Shown: positions 28,055 through 36,436, numbered from the stretch's first letter. The stretch is DNA of 64,000 bases from Methylobacterium sp. J-088 (GCF_022829295.1 NZ_JAKSYH010000175.1:1-64000); one strand, 5' to 3'. Translations and numbers: made by a program. The notes: generated from the letters alone by a model not told the origin.

Positions 28055-29458
28055 ATGGCATACGCGACGACGATCGAAGGCACGCGCTTCACCTTTCCCG
28101 ACCTGCGCAGCCTGCTGGCCAAGGCCACGCCGGAGCGGTCGGGCGACCAACTCGCCGGGCTCTGCGCCGAGGGTCCCGTGGAACGCCTCGCCGCGCAGAT
28201 CGCCCTGGCCGACCTGCCGCTGAAGACCTTCCTGGCCGAGGAGCTGATCCCCTCGGAGGAGGACGAGGTCTCGGACCTCATCGCCCGCCGGCACGATCGG
28301 AACGCCTTCGCGCCGGCGGCGTCGCTGACGGTGGGCGCTTTTCGGGAATGGCTGCTCTCCCCGGCGGCCGATGCGGCGGCGCTGGCGGCCCTCGCCCCCG
28401 GGCTCACGCCCGAGATGGTGGCGGCCGTCTCAAAGATCTGCCGGCTGCAGGATCTCGTCGCGATCGCCGCCAAGCGGCCGGTGGTGACACGCTTCCGCTC
28501 CACGATCGGCTTGCCCGGCCGGCTCGCGACCCGCAACCAGCCGAACCACCCGACCGATTCTTCGGCCGGCATCCTGATCTCGGCCCTCGACGGCCTGCTG
28601 ATGGGATCGGGCGACGCCGTGATCGGGGTGAACCCGGCCACCGATTCGCTGCCGGACTACATCCGCATCGTCGAGCTTCTGGAGACCCTGCGCCTGCGCC
28701 TGAACGTGCCGACCCAGCATTGCTGCCTCGGCCACGTCACGGTGGCGATTGAGGCGATGGCGAAGGGCGCGCCGGTGGATCTCGTGTTCCAGTCGGTGGC
28801 GGGCTCGCAGAAGGCCAATGCCGGCTTTGGCGTCGATCTCGAAGTGCTGCGCGAGGCCTCCGAGGCGGCCCGCGCGCTCGGCCGCTGCCCGGAGGGTGGG
28901 CAGTTCATGTACTTCGAGACCGGCCAGGGCTCGGCCCTCTCGGCCGATGCCCATTGGGGCGTCGACCAGCAAACCATGGAGGCCCGCGCCTACGCGGTGG
29001 CGCGGGAATTCGATCCCCTCCTCGTCAACACGGTGGTGGGCTTCATCGGGCCGGAATACCTCTACAACGGCAAGCAGATCATCCGGGCCGGGCTGGAGGA
29101 CCATTTCTGCGGCAAGCTGCTCGGCCTGCCGATGGGGGTGGACGTCTGTTACACCAACCACGCCGATGCCGACGGCGAGGACATGGACGCCCTGCTGACC
29201 CTGCTCTGCGCGGCGGGCGTCAACTTCGTCATCACCGTGCCGGGGGCCGACGACGTGATGCTGAACTACCAGTCCCTCTCCCACCACGATGCGGTCTTCG
29301 CCCGCGAGACCCTGGGCCGCCCGCCGGCCCCGGAATTCGAAGCGTGGCTGCGTGAGGTCCGCATCACGGACGCGCAGGGCCGGCTTGCCAACGCGCCGGG
29401 TGAATTGCCCCCGGCTTTGGCCGAGGCGTCGCGCCTTCTGCCGGGGCGGGCGGCATGA
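28055..29458 (+). CDS. eutB: ethanolamine ammonia-lyase large subunit
   Basis: A 467-residue protein of full EutB length. With EutC it splits ethanolamine into acetaldehyde and ammonia using adenosylcobalamin. Clear family blocks are N-Q-P-N-H-P-T-D-S-S-A-G, G-D-A-V-I-G-V-N-P, F-E-T-G-Q-G-S-A-L-S-A and G-F-I-G-P-E-Y-L-Y, followed by the D-V-C-Y-T-N-H-A-D barrel segment. The ATG at 28055 has GGAG upstream and starts at the conserved N-terminus. It overlaps eutC by four bases. No microcompartment shell gene is nearby, so the enzyme is probably free in the cytoplasm and used for nitrogen, carbon or both. Confidence 0.95.
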   Translation: MAYATTIEGTRFTFPDLRSLLAKATPERSGDQLAGLCAEGPVERLAAQIALADLPLKTFLAEELIPSEEDEVSDLIARRHDRNAFAPAASLTVGAFREWLLSPAADAAALAALAPGLTPEMVAAVSKICRLQDLVAIAAKRPVVTRFRSTIGLPGRLATRNQPNHPTDSSAGILISALDGLLMGSGDAVIGVNPATDSLPDYIRIVELLETLRLRLNVPTQHCCLGHVTVAIEAMAKGAPVDLVFQSVAGSQKANAGFGVDLEVLREASEAARALGRCPEGGQFMYFETGQGSALSADAHWGVDQQTMEARAYAVAREFDPLLVNTVVGFIGPEYLYNGKQIIRAGLEDHFCGKLLGLPMGVDVCYTNHADADGEDMDALLTLLCAAGVNFVITVPGADDVMLNYQSLSHHDAVFARETLGRPPAPEFEAWLREVRITDAQGRLANAPGELPPALAEASRLLPGRAA

Positions 29459-30240
29459 GCGCGCCCGCTGAGCCCAAGCGTGCCGGAACCCCGTCGCTGC
29501 GCGACCTGCGCGCGCTGACGCAGGCCCGCATCGCGCTGGGCGCCCACGGCGCCGGCCTGCCGACCGGGGCGGCCCTCGCCTTCGGGCTGGACCATGCCCG
29601 GGCCCGCGAGGCGGTCTGGACGCCCCTCGACGCGGGGGCGATCGGCGAGGCCCTGCGGGCCGAGGGGCTGGGATCGGTCGAACTCCGCGCCAATGTCGCC
29701 GACCGGGCGGAATATCTGCGCCGGCCGGACCGGGGCCGCACGCTGCACCCGGATTCGGAAGGGGTCCTCGACGGGCTGGGGCAAGGCTTCGACGTCGCCC
29801 TGGTGATCGCCGACGGGCTCTCGGCCACGGCGGTCGCGCTCAACGCGGTGCCGACCGCCACCGCGCTCGCCGCGCGGGTCCGCCGGGCCGGCTGGAGCCT
29901 CGCCCCCGTCGCGGTGGTGCAACAGGGCCGGGTCGCGATCGGCGATCCGATCGGTGCCCGGCTGAAGGCGCGCTGCGTCGTCGTGCTGATCGGCGAGCGG
30001 CCGGGCCTGTCGGCCTCCGACAGCCTCGGCTGCTACATCACCTGTACGCCGGAACCGGGCTTGCCGGATTCCCGGCGCAACTGCATCTCGAACATCCGGC
30101 AGGACGGGCTCGCGGTCGAGGCGGCCACCGACCAGATGGAGGCCCTGCTGCGGGCCATGATGGCGCAGGGGACCAGCGGCGTCGGCCTGCGCCGGGAGAG
30201 CCTGGTGAGCCCGCCGGCGCCGACGCTCCCGGAGGCGTAG
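29455..30240 (+). CDS. eutC: ethanolamine ammonia-lyase small subunit
   Basis: A 261-residue EutC of usual length, which holds part of the cobalamin site. Visible blocks: T-Q-A-R-I-A-L-G, D-H-A-R-A-R-E-A-V, V-I-A-D-G-L-S-A-T-A, I-G-D-P-I-G, then G-E-R-P-G-L-S-A-S-D-S-L-G-C-Y-I-T and S-R-R-N-C-I-S-N-I. The ATG overlaps the stop of eutB (ATGA), so the two are coupled. A hairpin follows two bases after the stop codon. Confidence 0.95.
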   Translation: MSAPAEPKRAGTPSLRDLRALTQARIALGAHGAGLPTGAALAFGLDHARAREAVWTPLDAGAIGEALRAEGLGSVELRANVADRAEYLRRPDRGRTLHPDSEGVLDGLGQGFDVALVIADGLSATAVALNAVPTATALAARVRRAGWSLAPVAVVQQGRVAIGDPIGARLKARCVVVLIGERPGLSASDSLGCYITCTPEPGLPDSRRNCISNIRQDGLAVEAATDQMEALLRAMMAQGTSGVGLRRESLVSPPAPTLPEA

Positions 30241-30241
30241 G

Positions 30242-30267
30242 GCGCTCTCCGCCGGTGCGGAGAGCGC
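30242..30267 (+). terminator. hairpin directly after eutC
   Basis: An 11-bp perfect stem (30242-30252 with 30257-30267) around a four-base loop, starting just after the eutC stop codon. A long T-run is missing, so termination would be weak or Rho-assisted. The arms (GCGCTCTCCGC) are the same core as the dispersed repeats, so this may be a repeat-derived terminator. Confidence 0.55.
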
Positions 30268-31034
30268 TCTGAAACAAAGCTTCGAGCTGTGGGCGCTTGC
30301 CGAGCTCTGGGCGCTTGCAAAGCGCACGGGACACGACAGCATCCCATGGCCCGGTTATCGCGCGATCCCACCCAATCCCCTCGTCCTGAGGTGCCCGCGT
30401 CAGCGGCCTCGAAGGAGGGTTCCAGCCGGCCGCGCGATCCCTGGAGGTCTCCTTCGAGGCCTCCGCTGCGCGCCGGCACCTCAGGATGAGGGGGTGGGTT
30501 GGACGGCCGATCGAACGCTTCCGATCGTGTGTCGTCGTCGATGCGCAACGCGATCGGGCATGGCTTTAAGGGCCGCCCGCATGGAGCTGTGGCGCGGATT
30601 CGGGCAGCGGCTGGGACAGGCGGGTCAGCCCAGGGGTGGAGGCTGGTGACGGCGAGGTGGGCCAGCAGAAGCGCCGCCGACGAACCAGCGGGTCGCCGCG
30701 GCATAGCCTCGGCCGGCCGTCAGGCGGAGGACGTTCGCGCGGCCTGCCCGTGAAATGGGATGTGGGCTGCTTCACAGACGACAGGCCGGACGCTCCCGGT
30801 TGCGCTCCGTCCGCCCTCCGTCAGCTTCAGGCGCTCCCCATCCGGCCCCCGACCGTCGGCGATCCCAGGCCGGTCTCGGCGTTCCGCCACCTGACAGGTC
30901 ACCGTGGAGGCTCCCGGTGCCCTGTTTCGCCGATGACTCGGACCGCGTGCCGTTGACAGACACGGGACGCCGCGGCAGGGCGCCTCGAAGTCCGTGCGGC
31001 CGGAGCCCGCGATCGGCTGAGGAGGGGACCCGCC
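30268..31034 (+). other. intergenic region with a long inverted repeat
   Basis: About 770 bases with no recognised gene. The first part holds the large inverted repeat at 30371-30500. A second-core remnant (GCAACGCGATCGGGCA) lies at 30544-30560. The promoter of the regulator gene should lie in the last 150 bases, but I see no clear boxes. Confidence 0.5.
30371..30500. repeat. ~130 bp imperfect inverted repeat (palindromic intergenic element)
   Basis: The left arm runs from about 30371 (CCCCTCGTCCTGAGGTGCC, then AGCGGCCTCGAAGGAGGG) and the right arm ends about 30500 (CTCCTTCGAGGCCTCCGCT, then GCACCTCAGGATGAGGGGG). The arms pair over most of their length, around a centre near 30435. Elements with CTGAGGTGC and CCTCGAAGGA in this order are, from general knowledge, common between genes in rhizobia and relatives. 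No coding content. Confidence 0.75.
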
Positions 31035-31709
31035 ATGCCGTCAGGCTCTTCGAACCGGGCGGCGGGGCGGGCGGGGGAACCCCTCCTGTCGCAGGATCCG
31101 CACGCCGTCCGCGAGCCGCGCGAGAACAACCTCGAACGGGCGATCGGCCACGCGGTGCGGGAGCGCCGGAAGCAGCTGGGCCTCACCTCCGCCGACCTCG
31201 CCGCCACCACCGGCCTGTCGCCCGGCATGCTGTCGAAGATCGAGAACGGCAACATCTCGCCATCGCTGACGACGCTGCAGGCGCTCGCGCAGGCGCTGGG
31301 CATGCCGATCACCGGCTTCTTCCGGCGCTACGAGGAGGTCCGCAACGCGGTGTTCGTCAAGGCCGGCGAGGGGATCGAGCTGGAGCGGCGCGGGACACGG
31401 GCAGGGCATCAGTACAACCTGCTCGGGCACATTCACGAGAATACCAGCGGGGTCACGGTCGAGCCGTACCTCATCACGCTCACGACCGATTCGGACGTGT
31501 TTCCGACCTTCCAGCACGCGGGCCTGGAGTTCCTCTACATGCTGGAGGGCGAGGTGCTGTACCGGCACGGCAACCGGCACTTCCACATGCGGCCGGGCGA
31601 CAGCCTGTTCTTCGACGCCGATGCCCCGCATGGGCCCTCGGAGCTGCTCGTGCTGCCGGCCCGCTACCTGTCGGTGATCGCCTATCCGAAGGCGGGCAGT
31701 CCCGACTGA
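31035..31709 (+). CDS. XRE-family regulator with cupin sensor domain
   Basis: A 224-residue protein. Residues 30-90 are a helix-turn-helix of the XRE type (L-G-L-T-S-A-D-L-A, then L-S-P-G-M-L-S-K-I-E-N-G-N-I-S-P-S). Residues 140-215 are a cupin barrel, with G-L-E-F-L-Y-M-L-E-G-E-V and F-D-A-D-A-P-H-G-P. Such proteins sense small metabolites and control nearby catabolic operons (PuuR-like). AGGAGGGG sits eight bases before the ATG. Placement between eutBC and glxBCD-glnT suggests it governs one or both; the inverted repeat at 31732-31748 is a candidate site. Confidence 0.9.
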   Translation: MPSGSSNRAAGRAGEPLLSQDPHAVREPRENNLERAIGHAVRERRKQLGLTSADLAATTGLSPGMLSKIENGNISPSLTTLQALAQALGMPITGFFRRYEEVRNAVFVKAGEGIELERRGTRAGHQYNLLGHIHENTSGVTVEPYLITLTTDSDVFPTFQHAGLEFLYMLEGEVLYRHGNRHFHMRPGDSLFFDADAPHGPSELLVLPARYLSVIAYPKAGSPD

Positions 31710-31731
31710 ACCTCCGCATCTAATTCCTGAG

Positions 31732-31748
31732 AAGAAATTTTATTTCTT
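31732..31748 (+). promoter_or_regulatory. candidate operator of the XRE-cupin regulator
   Basis: A perfect inverted repeat AAGAAAT-TTT-ATTTCTT in a short AT-rich patch, 23 bases after the regulator's stop codon and six bases before a -35-like box. Its position suits control of the glxB promoter. It could also serve as a weak hairpin end for the regulator transcript. Confidence 0.5.
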
Positions 31749-31753
31749 GCTGG

Positions 31754-31783
31754 TTGATTTTGTCGGTGAGGGCCGCCTATGCT
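31754..31783 (+). promoter_or_regulatory. sigma70-like promoter of glxB
   Basis: TTGATT at 31754-31759 and TATGCT at 31778-31783 are separated by 18 bases. The start codon of glxB is 30 bases further on, with GGAGG between. The match is good for a high-GC genome. Confidence 0.5.
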
Positions 31784-31812
31784 CCGGGCGTACCCGCAAC
31801 GGAGGTGGTGCC

Positions 31813-32721
31813 ATGTGCGGCATCGTCGGATTGTTCCTGAAGGACCCGGCCCTGGAGCCGCAGCTCGGCGCGCTGCTCGCCGACATGCTCGTGACCATGA
31901 CGGATCGTGGGCCTGATTCGGCGGGCCTCGCGATCTACGCGCCGCCGATTCCCGGCCAGTCGAAGATCACCGTGCAATCGGCGCAGCCTGCGGCAGATTT
32001 CCCCGCCCTGGCGCAACAGCTCGCGGAAGTCTCCGGTGGCTCGGCGCGGGTCGCGGTGAAGAACTCGCATGCGGTGATCACCGTGGCGTCCGACCGCCTC
32101 GCGGCGACGCGGAGCGCCCTCAAGGATCTCTCGCCCGATCTGCGCGTGATGGGCGCGGGCGAGAGCGTCGAGATCTACAAGGAGGTCGGCCTGCCGAAGG
32201 ACGTGGTGGCGCGCTTCGGCATTGCCGGGATGTCGGGCACCCACGGCATCGGCCACACCCGGATGGCGACGGAATCGGCCGTGACCACGATGGGCGCGCA
32301 CCCGTTCTCCACGGGCGCCGACCAGTGCCTCGTCCATAACGGCTCGCTGTCGAACCACAACAACCTGCGCCGGAGCCTCGCCCGCGATGGCATGGTGTTC
32401 GAGACCCAGAACGATTCCGAGGTCGCGGCCGCCTATCTCACCACCGCGATGGCGCAGGGACGGGACCTCGGCGCGGCCCTCGCCGGGGCGCTGGAGGATC
32501 TCGACGGGTTCTTCACCTTCGTGGTCGGCACACGCTCCGGCTTCGGGGTGCTGCGCGATCCGATCGCCTGCAAGCCGGCGATCATGGCCGAGACCGAGCG
32601 CTACGTCGCCTTCGGCTCGGAATACCGGGCGCTGGTCGGCCTGCCGGGGATCGAGTCCGCCCGAGTCTGGGAGCCCGAACCGGCGACCGTCTACTTCTGG
32701 GATCAGCGGCAGGCGGCCTGA
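31813..32721 (+). CDS. class II glutamine amidotransferase subunit (GlxB/MgsA-type)
   Basis: A 302-residue protein whose start must be the ATG at 31813, because the family needs Met-Cys with Cys2 as the nucleophile (M-C-G-I-V-G); GGAGG lies seven bases upstream. Further Ntn-hydrolase blocks are D-R-G-P-D-S-A-G, G-I-G-H-T-R-M-A-T, H-P-F and V-H-N-G-S-L-S-N-H-N-N, then N-D-S-E-V. It frees ammonia from glutamine for the partner FMN subunit. It is one third of a split glutamate-synthase-like enzyme; in methylotrophs the same arrangement (MgsABC) makes N-methylglutamate. Confidence 0.9.
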   Translation: MCGIVGLFLKDPALEPQLGALLADMLVTMTDRGPDSAGLAIYAPPIPGQSKITVQSAQPAADFPALAQQLAEVSGGSARVAVKNSHAVITVASDRLAATRSALKDLSPDLRVMGAGESVEIYKEVGLPKDVVARFGIAGMSGTHGIGHTRMATESAVTTMGAHPFSTGADQCLVHNGSLSNHNNLRRSLARDGMVFETQNDSEVAAAYLTTAMAQGRDLGAALAGALEDLDGFFTFVVGTRSGFGVLRDPIACKPAIMAETERYVAFGSEYRALVGLPGIESARVWEPEPATVYFWDQRQAA

Positions 32722-32769
32722 GCCGCCCCGCTTCCCACCCCTCACGGATCTCGTCCACGGATCTCGCCC

Positions 32770-33456
32770 ATGCCCGTCTTCGATCTGGAGGCGACGCCCC
32801 TGCGCGCCCTCAACCAAGCCCTCCACGGCGTCGCCCCGGGCGCCAACGACACCGCCTTCGAGGTGCTGAACCCGCGGGGCCAGCACGCGGTGGCGGTCGG
32901 GATCGACGGGCCCGTCAGCGTCACGGTGCGCGGCTCGGTCGGTTATTACTGCGCCGGCATGAACGACGGCGGCACCGTCACGGTGCAGGGTTCGGCGGGC
33001 CCGGGCGTCGCCGAGAACATGATGTCCGGCACCGTCGTGATCGAGGGCGACGCCTCGCAATATGCCGGCGCCACCGGGCGCGGCGGCCTCTTGGTCATCA
33101 AGGGCAACGCGGCCTCGCGCTGCGGCATCTCCATGAAGGGGATCGACATCGTTGTCCACGGCTCGATCGGGCACATGTCGGCCTTCATGGGCCAGTCCGG
33201 CTCCCTGGTGGTGCTGGGCGATGCCGGCGAGGCTCTGGGCGACTCGCTCTACGAGGCGAAGCTGTTCGTCCGCGGCAGCGTGAAGAGCCTCGGGGCCGAT
33301 TGCATCGAGAAGCCGATGCGCCCCGAGCACGTGGAGCACCTCGCCGTGCTGCTCGACCGGGCCGGGGTGACGGACGTGCGGCCCGAAGCGTTCCGGCGCT
33401 ACGGCTCGGCCCGCACGCTCTACAGCTTCAACATCGATAACGCCGACGCCTACTGA
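32770..33456 (+). CDS. GXGXG-domain subunit (GlxC/MgsB-type)
   Basis: A 228-residue protein corresponding to the C-terminal beta-helix domain of glutamate synthase. The GXGXG-type repeats are seen as G-S-V-G-Y-Y, G-S-A-G-P-G-V-A-E-N-M-M-S-G, G-D-A-S-Q-Y-A-G and G-S-I-G-H-M-S-A-F. This domain is structural and helps form the ammonia channel of the complex. It starts 48 bases after glxB and precedes glxD by 14 bases, so it is one operon. Confidence 0.9.
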   Translation: MPVFDLEATPLRALNQALHGVAPGANDTAFEVLNPRGQHAVAVGIDGPVSVTVRGSVGYYCAGMNDGGTVTVQGSAGPGVAENMMSGTVVIEGDASQYAGATGRGGLLVIKGNAASRCGISMKGIDIVVHGSIGHMSAFMGQSGSLVVLGDAGEALGDSLYEAKLFVRGSVKSLGADCIEKPMRPEHVEHLAVLLDRAGVTDVRPEAFRRYGSARTLYSFNIDNADAY

Positions 33457-33470
33457 GCGGGAGATTGGGC

Positions 33471-34799
33471 ATGACCTACCAGAACCCGCCGATGCCGCCG
33501 CGCAAATCGGCGACCTTCGACGACCACACCCTGGCGGAGATCCGCCGGGCCGCGGCCACCGGCATCTACGACATCCGCGGCGGCGGCACGAAGCGCAAGC
33601 TCCCGCATCTCGACGACCTGCTGTTCCTCGGCGCCTCGATGTCCCGCTATCCGCTGGAGGGCTACCGGGAGACCTGCGGGACCGGCGTCACCCTCGGCAC
33701 ACGCTTTGCGAAGACGCCGATCGCGTTGAAGATCCCGATCACCATCGCCGGCATGAGCTTCGGATCCCTGTCCGCCAACGCCAAGGAGGCGCTCGGCCGC
33801 GGCGCGAGCCTGGCCGGCACCTCCACCACCACCGGCGACGGCGGCATGACCGACGAGGAGCGCGGCCATTCCGAGATCCTCGTCTACCAGTACCTGCCCT
33901 CCCGCTATGGCATGAACCCGCGCGATCTCCGGCGCGCCGATGCCATCGAGGTGGTGGTCGGCCAGGGTGCCAAGCCCGGCGGCGGCGGCATGCTGCTCGG
34001 CCAGAAGATCTCCGACCGGGTCGCCGCCATGCGCGATCTGCCCAAGGGCATCGACCAGCGCTCCGCCTGCCGCCACCCGGACTGGACCGGCCCGGACGAC
34101 CTTGAGATCAAGATCGGCGAATTGCGCGAGATTACCGACTGGGAGAAGCCGATCTACGTGAAGGTCGGGGGCGCGCGGCCGTACTATGACACCGCCCTCG
34201 CCGCGAAGGCCGGGGCCGACGTCGTCGTGCTCGACGGCATGCAGGGCGGCACGGCGGCGACCCAGGACGTCTTCATCGAGCATGTCGGCCAGCCGACGCT
34301 CGCCTGCATCCGCCCCGCCGTGCAGGCGCTGCAGGATCTCGGCCTGCACCGGAGCGTGCAGCTTGTGATCTCCGGCGGCATCCGCTCGGGCGCCGACGTC
34401 GCCAAGGCCATCGCGCTGGGGGCCGATGCGGTCTCGATCGGCACCGCGGCGCTCGTCGCCATCGGCGACAACGACCCGGCCTACGAGGAGGAGTACCGCA
34501 AGCTCGGCTCCACCGCGGGCGCCTACGACGACTGGCACGAGGGCCGCGACCCCGCGGGCATCACCACGCAGGATCCCGAACTGGCGGCTCGCCTCGACCC
34601 GGTGCGCGCCGGCCGGAAGCTCGCCAACTACCTGAAGGTGATGACCCTGGAGGCGCAGACGATCGCGCGCGCCTGCGGCCACAACCACCTGCACAATCTG
34701 GAGCCCGAGGACCTCGTGGCGCTGACCCTGGAGGCCGCCGCCATGGCCCGCGTGCCGCTGGCCGGGACCGACTGGTACCCGGGCAAAGCGGGCTTCTAG
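33471..34799 (+). CDS. FMN-binding glutamate-synthase-like subunit (GlxD/MgsC-type)
   Basis: A 442-residue protein equal to the synthase domain of GltB. It has the TIM-barrel FMN site (P-I-T-I-A-G-M-S-F-G-S-L-S, V-V-L-D-G-M-Q-G-G-T-A, then S-G-G-I-R-S-G-A-D-V-A-K-A and G-A-D-A-V-S-I-G-T). It would use ammonia from GlxB and 2-oxoglutarate (or methylamine in the Mgs reading) to make glutamate or N-methylglutamate. GGGAG is found before the ATG at 33471. The next gene, glnT, is 72 bases downstream beyond a hairpin. Confidence 0.92.
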   Translation: MTYQNPPMPPRKSATFDDHTLAEIRRAAATGIYDIRGGGTKRKLPHLDDLLFLGASMSRYPLEGYRETCGTGVTLGTRFAKTPIALKIPITIAGMSFGSLSANAKEALGRGASLAGTSTTTGDGGMTDEERGHSEILVYQYLPSRYGMNPRDLRRADAIEVVVGQGAKPGGGGMLLGQKISDRVAAMRDLPKGIDQRSACRHPDWTGPDDLEIKIGELREITDWEKPIYVKVGGARPYYDTALAAKAGADVVVLDGMQGGTAATQDVFIEHVGQPTLACIRPAVQALQDLGLHRSVQLVISGGIRSGADVAKAIALGADAVSIGTAALVAIGDNDPAYEEEYRKLGSTAGAYDDWHEGRDPAGITTQDPELAARLDPVRAGRKLANYLKVMTLEAQTIARACGHNHLHNLEPEDLVALTLEAAAMARVPLAGTDWYPGKAGF

Positions 34800-34812
34800 G
34801 CCTTCAACCCCG

Positions 34813-34840
34813 CCGGTCGCGCCGGTTCGGGCGCGGCCGG
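34813..34840 (+). terminator. hairpin between glxD and glnT
   Basis: Arms 34813-34823 and 34830-34840 pair over 11 bases with one G-T pair, around a six-base loop. No T-run follows. It may weaken read-through or protect the glxBCD message, letting glnT be made at a different level. Confidence 0.4.
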
Positions 34841-34871
34841 TCCCCAACCGATCCGCGCTCAGGGGGCTGCC

Positions 34872-36179
34872 GTGACGACCGACCTTTCCGCCTACGCCGC
34901 CGAGCACGGCGTGCGGTACTTCATGATCTCCTACACGGACCTGTTCGGCTGCCAGCGCGCCAAGCTGGTGCCCGCACAGGCGATCGGCGCCATGCAGCGC
35001 GACGGGGCGGGCTTTGCCGGCTTCGCCACCTGGCTCGACCTGACCCCGGCCCATCCCGACCTGTTCGCGATGCCGGACGCCGCCTCGGTGATCCGCCTGC
35101 CCTGGAAGCCGGACGTCGCCTGGGTGGCGGCCGACTGCACCATGGCGGACGCCCCCGTCGATCAGGCGCCCCGGGTGGTGCTGAAGCGGCTCGTGGCGCG
35201 GGCCGCCGCCGAGGGCTTGCGGGTCAAGACCGGCGTCGAGGCGGAGTTCTTCCTGCTCGCGCCGGACGGGGCGGCGATCTCCGATCATCACGACCGGGCG
35301 GAAAAATCCTGCTACGACCAGCAGGCGCTGATGCGCCGCTACGACGTGATTGCCGAGATCTGCGACCACATGCTGGCGCTCGGCTGGAAGCCCTACCAGA
35401 ACGACCACGAGGACGCGAACGGCCAGTTCGAGATGAACTGGGAATACGACGACACGCTGGCCACCGCCGACAAGCACGCCTTCTTCAAGTTCATGGTCCG
35501 GTCGGTCGCCGAGCGGCACGGCCTGCGGGCGACCTTCATGCCGAAGCCGTTCCCGGGGCTGACCGGCAACGGCTGCCACTGCCACGTCTCGGTGTGGAAC
35601 GCGGCCGGAACCGAGAACGTCTTCGCGGATCCCGAGATGCCGTTCGGCCTGTCGAGCCGGGGCCGGCATTTCCTGGGCGGGATCATGCGGCACGCGCCCG
35701 CGCTCGCCGCGATCACCAACCCGACGGTCAATTCCTACAAGCGCATCAACGCGCCGCGCACGATCTCCGGGGCGACCTGGGCGCCGAACGCCGTGACCTG
35801 GACGGGCAACAACCGCACCCACATGGTGCGGGTGCCCGGGCCGGGCCGGTTCGAGCTGCGGCTGCCCGACGGCGCGGCCAACCCCTACCTGCTCCAGGCG
35901 GCGATCCTGGCGGCGGGCCTCGACGGGCTGGCGAACGCCGCCGATCCCGGGCCGCACAGCGACATCGACATGTACCGGGACGGCCACACGGTCGCCGACG
36001 CCCCGTGCCTGCCGCTCAACCTGCTGGACGCCCTACGCGCCTTCGAGGCCGACGCGGCGTTGCGGACGAATCTGGGGAGCGCCTTCTCGTCCGCCTACCT
36101 CAAGCTGAAACAGGGCGAGTGGAACAGCTACTGCGCCCATTTCACGGCCTGGGAGCGGGAAACCACGCTCGACGTGTGA
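34872..36179 (+). CDS. glnT: type III glutamine synthetase / gamma-glutamylamide synthetase (GlnT/GmaS-like)
   Basis: A 435-residue protein of the short glutamine-synthetase family, starting at a GTG with AGGGGG upstream. N-terminal beta-grasp block: Y-T-D-L-F-G. Catalytic blocks: V-K-T-G-V-E-A-E-F-F, N-G-Q-F-E-M-N, then G-N-G-C-H-C-H-V-S (ATP-side histidines) and N-S-Y-K-R, N-R-T and R-F-E-L-R-L-P-D-G-A-A-N-P-Y. It ligates ammonia, or an amine such as methylamine or ethanolamine, to glutamate using ATP. The family includes GlnT and GmaS, which cannot be separated by eye. Together with glxBCD it would form a GS-GOGAT-like or N-methylglutamate module; the MgdABCD dehydrogenase genes of the full methylamine pathway are not adjacent. 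Confidence 0.88.
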   Translation: MTTDLSAYAAEHGVRYFMISYTDLFGCQRAKLVPAQAIGAMQRDGAGFAGFATWLDLTPAHPDLFAMPDAASVIRLPWKPDVAWVAADCTMADAPVDQAPRVVLKRLVARAAAEGLRVKTGVEAEFFLLAPDGAAISDHHDRAEKSCYDQQALMRRYDVIAEICDHMLALGWKPYQNDHEDANGQFEMNWEYDDTLATADKHAFFKFMVRSVAERHGLRATFMPKPFPGLTGNGCHCHVSVWNAAGTENVFADPEMPFGLSSRGRHFLGGIMRHAPALAAITNPTVNSYKRINAPRTISGATWAPNAVTWTGNNRTHMVRVPGPGRFELRLPDGAANPYLLQAAILAAGLDGLANAADPGPHSDIDMYRDGHTVADAPCLPLNLLDALRAFEADAALRTNLGSAFSSAYLKLKQGEWNSYCAHFTAWERETTLDV

Positions 36180-36192
36180 TCCAAAGTCGATC

Positions 36193-36290
36193 TGAGAGCG
36201 CTCTCCGACGAAGTTGAGACCGGCTCGGCGCAAGAGTGCGCGTCACAACAAGCGCTGAGAGCTGCGCATGATTGCAACGCGATCAGGTGC
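36193..36290 (+). repeat. dispersed intergenic repeat, copy 7
   Basis: A nearly full-length plus-strand copy: GAGAGCGCTCTCCGACGAAG, then TTGAGACCGGCTCGGCGCAA, GAGTGCGCGTCACAACAAGC and, after a gap, GATTGCAACGCGATCAGG. It shows the two conserved cores that other copies share. Confidence 0.65.
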
Positions 36291-36436
36291 GTCTCTAGTA
36301 CAGGTGAAGTATCGACGCTCAGATGCGGTCGGTTTAAAGGAATGGCGTTGCACGCCGCCAGCCACGCGTCGGCGGAAACTCATCCGTTGTGCGTCGGGCG
36401 TAGGGTTTCATGCCGTCGATCGGCCCGGAACCTGAT

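Noticed and set aside
31813..36179. Complete N-methylglutamate (methylamine) pathway
   Set aside because: mgsABC/gmaS-like genes are present, but the mgdABCD dehydrogenase genes are not next to them in this window.
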